The notes: generated from the sequence alone by a model not told the origin. DNA of 7,906 nt from CAYNLG01 sp964397995 (GCA_964397995.1 CAYNLG010000116.1:1-7906), one strand, 5' to 3'. Shown: positions 1-6,436, counted from the stretch's first letter. Numbers and translations are program-made.

Positions 1-7
1 CCGGGCA

Positions 8-18
8 GTAGAGACTCT
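8..18 (+). promoter_or_regulatory. possible -10 element / AGAGNCTCT palindrome upstream of the HEAT gene
   Basis: The sequence GTAGAGACTCT contains TAGAGA, a plausible -10 hexamer, inside an AGAG-N-CTCT palindrome. The same arrangement, GTAGAGTCTCT, forms the -10 region of the well-formed thrS promoter at 3381-3391. Any -35 box for this copy would lie beyond the left edge of the window, so the promoter cannot be confirmed. If it is real, transcription would start near position 21 and leave an untranslated leader of roughly 95 nt before the HEAT gene. Confidence 0.25.
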
Positions 19-116
19 CATAGCGACTGGGTCAAGTTCTGGGGAGCAGGCCACCCTCACCTCGCCGGCCCGGGCCCCGCCGGCCTTACACTCACAAGGT
101 GTACCACGGGGAAACC

Positions 117-1931
117 ATGCCACTTCCTGGTGTGCGCAGAACCGAAGTACGACTGGTGAGTGCCGCGACGATGGCCTTATGCTTGGCGGCAGCACCCTCC
201 CTGCGCGGTATGGCGGCCGATGCTGTGCCCGCCCGGAGCATGGACGCGCTCATCGCTGACCTCGCGTCGCCCGACCAAGCCATCCAGGAGAAGGCCGAGG
301 AAGCCCTGAAGAAATGCGGTCCGGAGGCGGTCACGGCTCTGGTCAATGCCCTGGAGGCCGACGACCCGGAACTCCGCATCGGTGCAGCCTACGTTCTCGG
401 GACCGTCGGCAAGGACGCCTACGACGCGGCCGCGGCGCTGCTGACGGCGCTGGTCCGCACCGACACGTGGCGTGTGCGGCTGCATGGTGCCATCGCCCTC
501 GGCCGCGTGACCGCCGGCCGCAAGGACGCCGTCCCGCTGCTGGTCGAAATGCTGGGCGACCCTCGGCGGGCGCTGCGGCAGGCAGCAGTGCAGGGCCTGA
601 TGGGCGTCGGTGAACCGGCCGCGCCGGCTGTTGTCCAGGCGATGGAGACCAAGGAGGAGCCCCGCCGCACGTGGGCCGTCATCGCCATCCGCGGGCTGGC
701 CGAGCATGCTCCCTTTGCTGCGCCGCTCCTCGGGCGGCTTATGCACGAGGGCGACTACGAACTCTGGCGGTCCGCGGCCTATGCCGTGAGTGAGATGCGC
801 GATCGTGGCCAAGCCGCGGTCGAGCACCTCATCCCGCTCATTGAAGACCCGGATCCGGATGTGCGGGATATGGCCCTGGTCGTGCTGGAGCAGATCGGCG
901 CCCAAGACGACCCCCGGGTTGTGCAGGCCCTGATGGCGGCCTTCAAGAATCCGAACGAGACCGTCCGGAACGAGGCCATCGTCCAACTCCGGCTGGCGGG
1001 CCATGCCGCCAAGGAAGCCGTGGCGGATCTGGTTGAGCTCGTTCGCGGGGACGACCCGGCCGCCCGCCGGGCGGCGGCCATGGCCCTGGCGTGGATCGAC
1101 CCGGCGGCGGCCGACCTGGAGGAGCCGCTCCGGATGGCGCTGCGGTCGGAGGAGGGCGACGTCCGCCGCCAAGCCGCCGAGGGGGTCGCCCGCCTCGGGG
1201 AGCGGGCCGGACCGCTGGTATCCGACTTGGTGGCCATGCTTGAGCACGAGCACCACGGTGCGCGCCAGGCCGCCGCCGACGCCCTGGGGCACCTCGGCCC
1301 TGTCGCCGACAAGGCCGCCGAGCCGCTCATCGGCCTGTTCGCTGACGAGGACGGATGGACGCGGGGCACGGCGATGTGGGCGGCCGTCGAGGTCGGCGCG
1401 ACGCGCGATCAGCTCGAGCCGGTGCTGCGCCCGATGCTTGCGGACGACAACCCCGCGAAGCAGGCCAAGGCCGCCCGGACGCTACAGCGGGCCGGCGTGC
1501 CGTCGGCCGAGATGCTCCCCGTGGTCAAACCGCTTGTCGGCCACGAGGACTGGCAGGTCTGGTTGCCGGCCCTCGAGGTGGTCATCTGCGCGGGGACGGA
1601 GGCCGCCGACCTGGCCCCGACCCTCCAGCCGCTCAAGAGGCGCGCCGAGGGGTGGCGGCGGATGTTCCTGCGGACGGCGTGCGCGGCCGTGCGGCCGGAG
1701 AGCGACCCGGACTGCGTGCCGGACCTCGTCCGGAACCTCCGCCACAAGCGGTTCTGGATGCGACGGGACTCGGCCCACCTGCTCGGCCTCCTCGGGGTCC
1801 AGGCCAGGGAGGCCGTCCCCCCCCTTGAGAAGATGATCGAGGCCGAAAAACACCCGGAGGTCAAGCGCGTGGCCCAAGACGCCCTGGAGTCGATCCACGA
1901 GGCCTGCGGCGACGAGGAGGGCGACGCATGA
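117..1931 (+). CDS. exported HEAT-repeat solenoid protein, function unknown
   Basis: This 604-residue protein is almost entirely a HEAT-like (PBS-lyase-type) alpha-solenoid. From about residue 42 to the C-terminus I count about 17 tandem two-helix units of 30-36 residues. Each has the pattern 'AVxxLvxlLxdxdpxVRxxAaxaLgxlG'; clear examples are AVEHLIPLIEDPDPDVRDMA and LVSDLVAMLEHEHHGARQAA. HEAT solenoids are protein-interaction scaffolds, and no catalytic domain is visible. The ATG at 117 is chosen because GGGGA (108-112) precedes it by 4 nt and because it gives a plausible Sec signal: RR at residues 7-8, a hydrophobic stretch at about 13-28 (VSAATMALCLAAAPSL), and a possible cleavage site around AADA (33-36). 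An in-frame GTG at 99 is the alternative; its AAGG overlaps the codon. The stop overlaps the next start (ATGA), so the two genes are probably translationally coupled. The HEAT call is strong; export is likely but unproven, and the biological role is unknown. Confidence 0.85.
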   Translation: MPLPGVRRTEVRLVSAATMALCLAAAPSLRGMAADAVPARSMDALIADLASPDQAIQEKAEEALKKCGPEAVTALVNALEADDPELRIGAAYVLGTVGKDAYDAAAALLTALVRTDTWRVRLHGAIALGRVTAGRKDAVPLLVEMLGDPRRALRQAAVQGLMGVGEPAAPAVVQAMETKEEPRRTWAVIAIRGLAEHAPFAAPLLGRLMHEGDYELWRSAAYAVSEMRDRGQAAVEHLIPLIEDPDPDVRDMALVVLEQIGAQDDPRVVQALMAAFKNPNETVRNEAIVQLRLAGHAAKEAVADLVELVRGDDPAARRAAAMALAWIDPAAADLEEPLRMALRSEEGDVRRQAAEGVARLGERAGPLVSDLVAMLEHEHHGARQAAADALGHLGPVADKAAEPLIGLFADEDGWTRGTAMWAAVEVGATRDQLEPVLRPMLADDNPAKQAKAARTLQRAGVPSAEMLPVVKPLVGHEDWQVWLPALEVVICAGTEAADLAPTLQPLKRRAEGWRRMFLRTACAAVRPESDPDCVPDLVRNLRHKRFWMRRDSAHLLGLLGVQAREAVPPLEKMIEAEKHPEVKRVAQDALESIHEACGDEEGDA

Positions 1932-3325
1932 CGCGGCGCGCGGCAACGTGGCTTGCGGTGATGGTGGTGCTAGCGGCGGTATGCGGCGGGGGGCGCGCGG
2001 CCGACTGGCCCCAGTTCGGTGGATGCGACCGCTCGCACGTCTCGCCCGAGACCGGCCTCGTCCGCAGCTTCCCGGAGGGCGGGCCGCCCGTCCTCTGGCG
2101 GCTCGACGTCGAGCCCGGCTTCGGCGGCGCCGCCGCCCGGAACGGCCGCGTCTACTTCATGGGCAGCGACTACGAGGCCAAAACTGAGTCCCTCCGCTGT
2201 GTCGACCTTGAGACGGGCAAGCCTCTCTGGGAACACTGTTATGCCATCGAGCCGATAGGACAGCACGGAGGGACGCGGTCCGTGCCCACCGTCACGGAGT
2301 CGATGGTGTACGCTGTAGGCCAGCGCGGCCACGTGCATGCAATTGACCTGGAGACGCATGAGGTCGTCTGGTCGGCGCATTTGCGCGGGGATTTCCGAAG
2401 CCGCCGCATCCCGTACCCGTGGCTCCACCGGCCGCCGCAGTACGGCTGGCCTCAGCACCCGCAGATCTACGGCGACACGGTCATCCTGGCCCCGTTCCAG
2501 CCGGATGCGGGCGTGGTGGCATTCGATGCCGCCACCGGTGAGGTCCGCTGGCGGTCGCCCGGCGTCGGGCTGAACGTCTTCAACGGGGCGACGCCGTGGC
2601 TGGTGCGGCTCCGTGGCGTCGACCAGGTCGTCATCCTCGGCAACACCGACTGGCACCGCAATCCGCCAGTGGTCATCACGTCGGTTGACGCCCGCACGGG
2701 TCGCCAGCTCTGGCAGCTTGCGACGTGGCATCGGTGCAATGTCCCGGTGCCGTCACCGGTGGGGGTCGGCGCCGGGCGGTTGATCTTCTCGGCGGGCTAC
2801 ACGATCGGCTGCTTCGCCCTGGACGTCGAGAAGCCCGACGAGGACGGGGCGCCGTGGGCGGTCACCTATGGCTTCCGCAACAACCAAAATTTGACATCGC
2901 ACATCCATAACCCGGTCTTCTACCGCAGCCACATCTTCGGCCAGAGCTTCGACACCTTCCACAACCGCGGCAATCATGGCCTCGTCTGCCTGACGACCGA
3001 CGGAGAGATGGTCTGGCGCAGTGCCGACACACGCGGTCCAGACCGTGACGGCACGCCGGGCGGGGGGCGACCGGTCACCTTCGACAACGGCCACTTCCTG
3101 ATTGCCGACGGCCTCATCCTTGTCATGGACGGCGACACGGGCGAGCTGAACCTGGTCGAGGCCTCGACCGAACGGTTCAACCGCCTGGCCGTCGCCAAGA
3201 TTCTGGAGGCCGCTGACAAGACGGTGTGGGCCCCCATGGTGCTGGCCGACGGCTGCCTCATCGCCCGCGACCAGCACGAGATGGTCTGCGTCGACCTGCA
3301 GGCCAGCCGGCAAGCCGCAGATTGA
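1928..3325 (+). CDS. secreted PQQ-binding-like beta-propeller repeat protein
   Basis: This 465-residue protein starts with a typical Sec signal peptide: MTRR, a hydrophobic core at residues 7-19 (ATWLAVMVVLAAV), and likely cleavage after GRA (residue 24). The mature chain begins ADWPQFGG, close to the DWPQFRG start of many planctomycetal secreted PQQ-like proteins. Blade-like repeats with the 'V(Y)xx..G.v.A(l)DxxTGexxW' signature lie at about residues 74-103, 126-152, 184-210, 247-266, 284-315, 331-367, 388-412 and 439-459, suggesting an eight-bladed propeller. Good examples are CVDLETGKPLWEH and VVAFDAATGEVRWRS. The fold is shared by BamB and quinoprotein dehydrogenases, but I cannot see a recognisable dehydrogenase active site, so PQQ binding should not be assumed. 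At least eight cysteines in the mature part (33, 91, 104, 270, 295, 354, 443, 454) could form disulfides outside the cytoplasm. The start codon lies within the stop of the HEAT gene (4-bp overlap). Function is unknown. Confidence 0.85.
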   Translation: MTRRAATWLAVMVVLAAVCGGGRAADWPQFGGCDRSHVSPETGLVRSFPEGGPPVLWRLDVEPGFGGAAARNGRVYFMGSDYEAKTESLRCVDLETGKPLWEHCYAIEPIGQHGGTRSVPTVTESMVYAVGQRGHVHAIDLETHEVVWSAHLRGDFRSRRIPYPWLHRPPQYGWPQHPQIYGDTVILAPFQPDAGVVAFDAATGEVRWRSPGVGLNVFNGATPWLVRLRGVDQVVILGNTDWHRNPPVVITSVDARTGRQLWQLATWHRCNVPVPSPVGVGAGRLIFSAGYTIGCFALDVEKPDEDGAPWAVTYGFRNNQNLTSHIHNPVFYRSHIFGQSFDTFHNRGNHGLVCLTTDGEMVWRSADTRGPDRDGTPGGGRPVTFDNGHFLIADGLILVMDGDTGELNLVEASTERFNRLAVAKILEAADKTVWAPMVLADGCLIARDQHEMVCVDLQASRQAAD

Positions 3326-3358
3326 CCCTTGTAGACCGCCGTGAAATGGCAAACGGGC

Positions 3359-3387
3359 TTGACACGGCCCCCGCGCGCCCGTAGAGT
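3359..3387 (+). promoter_or_regulatory. sigma70-type promoter of the thrS-infC-rpmI-rplT-pheS unit
   Basis: A perfect -35 box, TTGACA (3359-3364), is followed by exactly 17 bp and then TAGAGT (3382-3387), which matches TATAAT at four of six positions including the first T, the second A and the last T. Transcription would start near 3394, giving a leader of about 86 nt before thrS. It lies 33 bp after the stop of the propeller gene, where the translation cluster would need its own promoter. The -10 hexamer is embedded in the palindrome AGAGTCTCT, repeated as AGAGACTCT at 10-18. Confidence 0.65.
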
Positions 3388-3442
3388 CTCTGTGCTGCGC
3401 ATGCGGCGCGCGTGCGCCATCCGACGCCGACCGACAAGGAGA

Positions 3443-3464
3443 CCCCGCCGGGGCGCTGCCCCGG
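3443..3464 (+). promoter_or_regulatory. alternative hairpins in the thrS leader next to the ribosome binding site
   Basis: CCGGGGC (3448-3454) and GCCCCGG (3458-3464) form a perfect 7-bp stem with a 3-nt loop. It ends only 4 nt before the thrS Shine-Dalgarno sequence AAGGA (3469-3473). A competing stem, CCCC (3443-3446) with GGGG (3450-3453), uses the same G run, so the two cannot coexist. A second AAGGAG lies upstream at 3436-3441. Such a structure could tune thrS translation; in E. coli, ThrRS represses its own mRNA by binding leader stem-loops. I see no clear threonine-anticodon mimic in the loop, so autoregulation is only a possibility. Confidence 0.35.
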
Positions 3465-3479
3465 CCGCAAGGACAGGCG

Positions 3480-5483
3480 ATGCCCGAGGTCAAGCTTCCT
3501 GACGGTTCAGCCCTGGAAGTGGCCGACGGGGCACGCGTCGCTGACGTTGCCAAGCAAATCGGTTCAGGCCTGGCCCGAGCGGCCGTCGCTGCCAGGCTGA
3601 ACGGCAAGCTGGTGGACCTGCAGGCGCCCGTCGAGGACGGGACCGACTTGGAGATCTTGACCGGCAAAAGCGACGAAGCCCTCTCGATCTTGCGCCACTC
3701 CGCCGCCCACGTTTTGGCGGCTGCGGTGCGCCGCCTCTACGGCCCCGACGTCAAGTTCGGCATCGGGCCCGCCATCGAGGACGGGTTCTACTACGATTTC
3801 GACCTCGCGGAGCGCCTGACCGACGACCATCTGGATCGCATCGAGCAGGAAATGCAGGCCCTGGTCGACGCCAAGGTCGCCTTCGAGCGTGAGGCGCTGC
3901 CCTTGGCTGAGGCCAAGGCCCGCATGCTGGCCGATGGCCAGCCCTACAAGGCCGAACTCCTCGAAGACATCGAAGCCGGCCGCCTCGGCAACGTCGACCC
4001 CGACGACGCCGAGGCCGGCGAGGCCAAGCCTGCACCCGCCAGCGGGGACCATACCGTCACCCTTTACCACACCGAGGACTTCACCGACCTCTGTCGCGGG
4101 CCGCACCTCCCCAACGCCGGCCGCATCAAGGCCTTCAAGCTGCTCGCCGTCTCAGGCAGCTACTGGCGCGGGGACGAGAGGCGGCCTATGCTCCAGCGGG
4201 TCTACGGCACCGCGTTCTTCGCCAAGGACGATCTCCAGGCCCACCTCGACCGGCTCGAAGAGGCCAAGAAGCGCGACCACCGCCGCATCGGCAAAGACCT
4301 GGACCTGTTCAGCTTCCACGAGGAAGGGCCCGGCTTCGCCTTCCTGCACCCGAAGGGCATGGTGCTGCTGAACGAGCTCCTGGCCTTCTGGCGCGAGGTC
4401 CACCGCGAGGCCTGCTACGTCGAGGTCCGCACGCCCATCCTCCTCAGCGAGGCCCTCTGGCACCGGAGCGGCCACTGGGACAACTACCGCGAGGCGATGT
4501 ACTTCACCGAGATCGACGACCAGCCCTTCGCCGTCAAGCCCATGAACTGCCCGGGCGGCCTGCTCATCTATCGCGACCGGCCCCACAGCTACCGCGACTT
4601 CCCCATGCGCGTGGCCGAACTTGGCCTGGTCCACCGGCACGAGAAGAGCGGTGTGCTGCACGGCTTGCTGCGGGTGCGGCAATTCACCCAGGACGACGCC
4701 CACGTCTTCTGCCTGCCGGACCAGCTCACTGACGAGGTCGTCGCCATCATCGACCTGATCGATCGCATGTACCGGACCTTCGGGTTCGAGGACGTGCGGA
4801 TGGAGCTCTCGACTCGGCCGGAGCACTCGATCGGGACCGACGAACAGTGGGAGATGGCCACCGGGGCGCTCGCCGAGGCGATGAAGCGCCGCGGCCTCTC
4901 GTACAAGGTCAACGAGGGCGACGGCGCGTTCTACGCCCCAAAGATCGACTACCATATCCGCGACTGTCTGGGGCGGTCGTGGCAGTGCGGCACGATCCAG
5001 GTGGACCTGGCGATGCCCGAGCGGTTCGACCTGACCTACGTGGGTGCCGATAATGCGGAACACCGGCCCGTGATGGTTCACCGGGCGGTGCTTGGGAGCA
5101 TCGAGCGGTTTCTTGGTATTCTGATCGAGCATTACGGGGGAGACTTCCCTCTGTGGCTCGCGCCGGTTCAAGCGGCCGTGCTGCCGGTGAGCGAGCGGTC
5201 CGGAGGGTATGCCGCCGAGGTCGCCGCGCGCCTTGCCGCCAGCGGCCTACGCGTGGAACTCGACGACTCGAGTGATAAGGTTGGTGCGAAGATCCGCCGC
5301 GCAACGCTTGCGAAGGTGCCGTATATGCTGATCATAGGCGAGAAGGAGGCCGTGGCAGGCACTGTGAGCGTTCGCGACAAGGCAAGGGGTGACCTCGGGG
5401 TGGAAACGGTCGAAGCATTCCTGGACCGCGCCCGGGGCGAGATCAAGGCCAAGCAACTGCGGCCGGATGCGGCGGCCCCGTAG
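3480..5483 (+). CDS. thrS: threonine--tRNA ligase (ThrRS)
   Basis: This cytoplasmic class II synthetase charges tRNA-Thr with threonine using ATP and hydrolyses mischarged Ser-tRNA-Thr. The domains follow the bacterial order: TGS (residues 1-62), editing domain (about 65-250), catalytic core (about 265-560) and anticodon-binding domain (about 562-660). The editing residues H73, H77, C205 and H209 are present (HSAAH and CRGPH). The catalytic zinc ligands are C357 (KPMNCPGG), H408 (DDAHVFC) and H534 (MVHRAVLGS). Motif 2 has R386 (VHRHE) and motif 3 has R543 (IERF). These catalytic positions sit 23 residues after their E. coli counterparts. The shift is explained by an acidic, Ala/Pro-rich insertion at about 170-192, between the two editing motifs; the total is 667 residues against 642 in E. 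coli. The ATG at 3480 follows AAGGA (3469-3473) by 6 nt. It is the first gene of the translation cluster, followed after 54 bp by infC. Confidence 0.98.
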   Translation: MPEVKLPDGSALEVADGARVADVAKQIGSGLARAAVAARLNGKLVDLQAPVEDGTDLEILTGKSDEALSILRHSAAHVLAAAVRRLYGPDVKFGIGPAIEDGFYYDFDLAERLTDDHLDRIEQEMQALVDAKVAFEREALPLAEAKARMLADGQPYKAELLEDIEAGRLGNVDPDDAEAGEAKPAPASGDHTVTLYHTEDFTDLCRGPHLPNAGRIKAFKLLAVSGSYWRGDERRPMLQRVYGTAFFAKDDLQAHLDRLEEAKKRDHRRIGKDLDLFSFHEEGPGFAFLHPKGMVLLNELLAFWREVHREACYVEVRTPILLSEALWHRSGHWDNYREAMYFTEIDDQPFAVKPMNCPGGLLIYRDRPHSYRDFPMRVAELGLVHRHEKSGVLHGLLRVRQFTQDDAHVFCLPDQLTDEVVAIIDLIDRMYRTFGFEDVRMELSTRPEHSIGTDEQWEMATGALAEAMKRRGLSYKVNEGDGAFYAPKIDYHIRDCLGRSWQCGTIQVDLAMPERFDLTYVGADNAEHRPVMVHRAVLGSIERFLGILIEHYGGDFPLWLAPVQAAVLPVSERSGGYAAEVAARLAASGLRVELDDSSDKVGAKIRRATLAKVPYMLIIGEKEAVAGTVSVRDKARGDLGVETVEAFLDRARGEIKAKQLRPDAAAP

Positions 5484-5525
5484 GAGCCGCCGGCACGGCC
5501 TTTACGATACACAAGGGTTCCTGAG

Positions 5526-5532
5526 AAGGAGG
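5526..5532 (+). promoter_or_regulatory. ribosome binding site that fixes the TTG start of infC
   Basis: A strong Shine-Dalgarno sequence, AAGGAGG, lies 5 nt before TTG at 5538. The infC frame is closed upstream by the thrS stop codon (5481-5483, same frame), and there is no ATG or GTG between that stop and 5538. The only nearby ATG (5533) is out of frame, touches the Shine-Dalgarno sequence and reads ATG GCT TGA, a two-codon frame. The TTG is therefore the best start. Confidence 0.8.
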
Positions 5533-5537
5533 ATGGC

Positions 5538-6053
5538 TTGAAGACTGCCAAGCAGCGGGTGAACGACGAGATCAAACTGTCACCCCTGCGCGTGATCAGT
5601 CAGGATGGCGAACAGATGGGGATCGTCGAGCGGGACGACGCCCTGCGGATGGCCCAGGAGGCGGGGCTCGACTTGGTCGAGGTCGCTCCCAACAGCCGTC
5701 CGCCCGTCTGCCGCATCATGGACTACGGCAAGTTCAAGTACCGGCAGTCGAAGCGGACGCACAAGGGCAAGCATCACGAAGTGCACATGAAAGAGGTCCG
5801 CATCCGGCCCAAGACCGACGATCACGACCGGGACGTGAAGATCAAGCGAGCCCGCCGTTTTCTCGAAGACGGTGACAAGGTGACGGTCAATATGCTGTTC
5901 CGCGGGCGAGAGGTGACGCACATGGACTACGCCCAGCAGAACATGCAGGCCTTCGTCGACGAACTGGCAGACGTGGCCAAAGTCGAGCGATCGCCGACGC
6001 GGGTTGGCCGCCGCATGATCCTCATCCTGGCCCCGCGCCAGAAACAGGCCTGA
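5538..6053 (+). CDS. infC: translation initiation factor IF-3
   Basis: IF3 binds the 30S subunit, prevents premature 50S joining and checks start codon-anticodon pairing. The 171-residue product has the IF3 N-domain at about 8-70 (RVNDEI, GIVERDDALRMAQEAGLDLV, EVAPNSRPPVCRIMDYGKFK), a basic, His-rich linker at about 70-82 (SKRTHKGKHH), and the C-domain at about 83-168 (KEVRIRP, DHDRDVKIKRARRFLEDGDK, RGREVTH, ending VGRRMILILAP). Length is close to the 180 residues of the E. coli protein. The start is TTG, supported by a strong ribosome binding site. E. coli infC uses AUU, which lets IF3 repress its own synthesis by rejecting poor start codons; TTG is a milder deviation and might serve the same purpose. 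The gene lies 54 bp after thrS with no terminator visible and is followed by rpmI. Confidence 0.97.
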   Translation: MKTAKQRVNDEIKLSPLRVISQDGEQMGIVERDDALRMAQEAGLDLVEVAPNSRPPVCRIMDYGKFKYRQSKRTHKGKHHEVHMKEVRIRPKTDDHDRDVKIKRARRFLEDGDKVTVNMLFRGREVTHMDYAQQNMQAFVDELADVAKVERSPTRVGRRMILILAPRQKQA

Positions 6054-6181
6054 TCTCGAGGTCTTCCTGCGCCGCAAGGACGCGGCTCTGACGGCGGTCA
6101 GTCCGCCGATCGGCCGCCGCACCGGGGGGAAGCCTTTTGAATTTCAACGTATGAGGTAAAGAACGCACGAAGGAGACACGC
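6054..6181 (+). promoter_or_regulatory. structured leader between infC and rpmI, candidate L20-type autoregulatory element
   Basis: This 128-nt spacer is much longer than the other gaps in the unit and is rich in complementary segments. GCCGC (6071-6075) pairs with GCGGC (6082-6086) around an AAGGAC loop. CTGAC (6088-6092) pairs with GTCAG (6097-6101). CGGCGG (6092-6097) can instead pair with either of two CCGCCG copies, at 6103-6108 or 6114-6119. The last two options exclude the CTGAC/GTCAG stem. An A/T-rich, probably unstructured stretch follows (about 6135-6162, with TTGAA-T-TTCAA at 6137-6147), and then the rpmI ribosome binding site AAGGAG (6170-6175). L20 represses the rpmI-rplT genes through leader structures in E. 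coli and Bacillus, so an L20-binding switch is a reasonable inference. I cannot match it to a specific Rfam model by eye. No good promoter is visible. Confidence 0.4.
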
Positions 6182-6382
6182 GTGGCCAGCAACAAAATGA
6201 AGAGCCACAAGGGCATTCGGAAACGCATGAAAGTCACCCGCAAGGGCAAGATGACACACGGTCGCGCCAAGCGCAGCCACCTGATGAGCGGGCGGTCGCC
6301 AAAGACCAAGCGGCATCTCCGCCGCAAGGGTGAGGTTCTGACGTCCCAGCTTCGAACCTACAAGCGGTTGGCCGAAGCGTGA
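6182..6382 (+). CDS. rpmI: 50S ribosomal protein L35
   Basis: L35 is a small, highly basic protein of the large ribosomal subunit. The 66-residue product shows the family pattern throughout: KMKSHKGIRKRMKVTRKGK near the N-terminus, AKRSHLMSGRSPKTKRHLR in the middle, and a C-terminal helix ending LRTYKRLAEA. The length is typical (about 65 residues). The start is GTG at 6182, placed 6 nt after AAGGAG (6170-6175). It sits between infC and rplT, its conserved location. If L20 controls the preceding leader, L35 would be the first gene affected and rplT would follow by coupling. Confidence 0.96.
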   Translation: MASNKMKSHKGIRKRMKVTRKGKMTHGRAKRSHLMSGRSPKTKRHLRRKGEVLTSQLRTYKRLAEA

Positions 6383-6384
6383 GA

Positions 6385-6414
6385 AGCCCCCGGGCTGCCT
6401 CGTCACGGCCGAGG
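6385..6414 (+). promoter_or_regulatory. two small stem-loops between rpmI and rplT
   Basis: Within the 54-bp gap, AGCCC (6385-6389) pairs with GGGCT (6392-6396) around a tight 2-nt loop. CCTCG (6398-6402) pairs with CGAGG (6410-6414) around a 7-nt loop. The rplT ribosome binding site AAGGAG (6424-6429) lies 9 nt beyond. No U-tract follows, so they are not terminators. They might stabilise or process the mRNA, or take part in L20 control; in a sequence this GC-rich they may also be chance. Confidence 0.3.
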
Positions 6415-6436
6415 GTGCTAAGGAAGGAGACTCGCT

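Noticed and set aside
99..116. GTG at 99 as start of the HEAT protein
   Set aside because: No well-spaced ribosome binding site, and it adds MYHGET ahead of an N-terminus that already looks like a signal peptide; ATG 117 fits better, though not decisively.
177..1292. 371-residue open frame on the minus strand inside the HEAT gene
   Set aside because: It is antisense to a clear repeat protein, has no recognisable domain, and long antisense frames are expected in sequence this GC-rich.
1970..2731. 253-residue minus-strand open frame opposite the propeller gene
   Set aside because: The composition is Arg/Pro/Ala-rich with no motif; the plus-strand propeller with signal peptide explains the sequence.
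3326..3358. Terminator between the propeller gene and the thrS promoter
   Set aside because: I found no stem-loop with a T-run here; some read-through into thrS is possible.
3388..3479. T-box riboswitch in the thrS leader
   Set aside because: The leader is under 100 nt and no T-box consensus is seen.
3401..3505. Short leader peptide frames before thrS (ATG 3401; GTG 3412 with three Thr codons in MRHPTPTDKET)
   Set aside because: Neither has a suitable ribosome binding site, both run into thrS, and the Thr codons are too few and scattered for a classical attenuator.
2753..3667. 304-residue minus-strand frame spanning the propeller end, the thrS promoter and the thrS start
   Set aside because: It overlaps two well-supported genes and a promoter and shows no recognisable family.
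4152..5171. 339-residue minus-strand frame inside thrS
   Set aside because: It mirrors the thrS catalytic domain; no domain or credible gene context.
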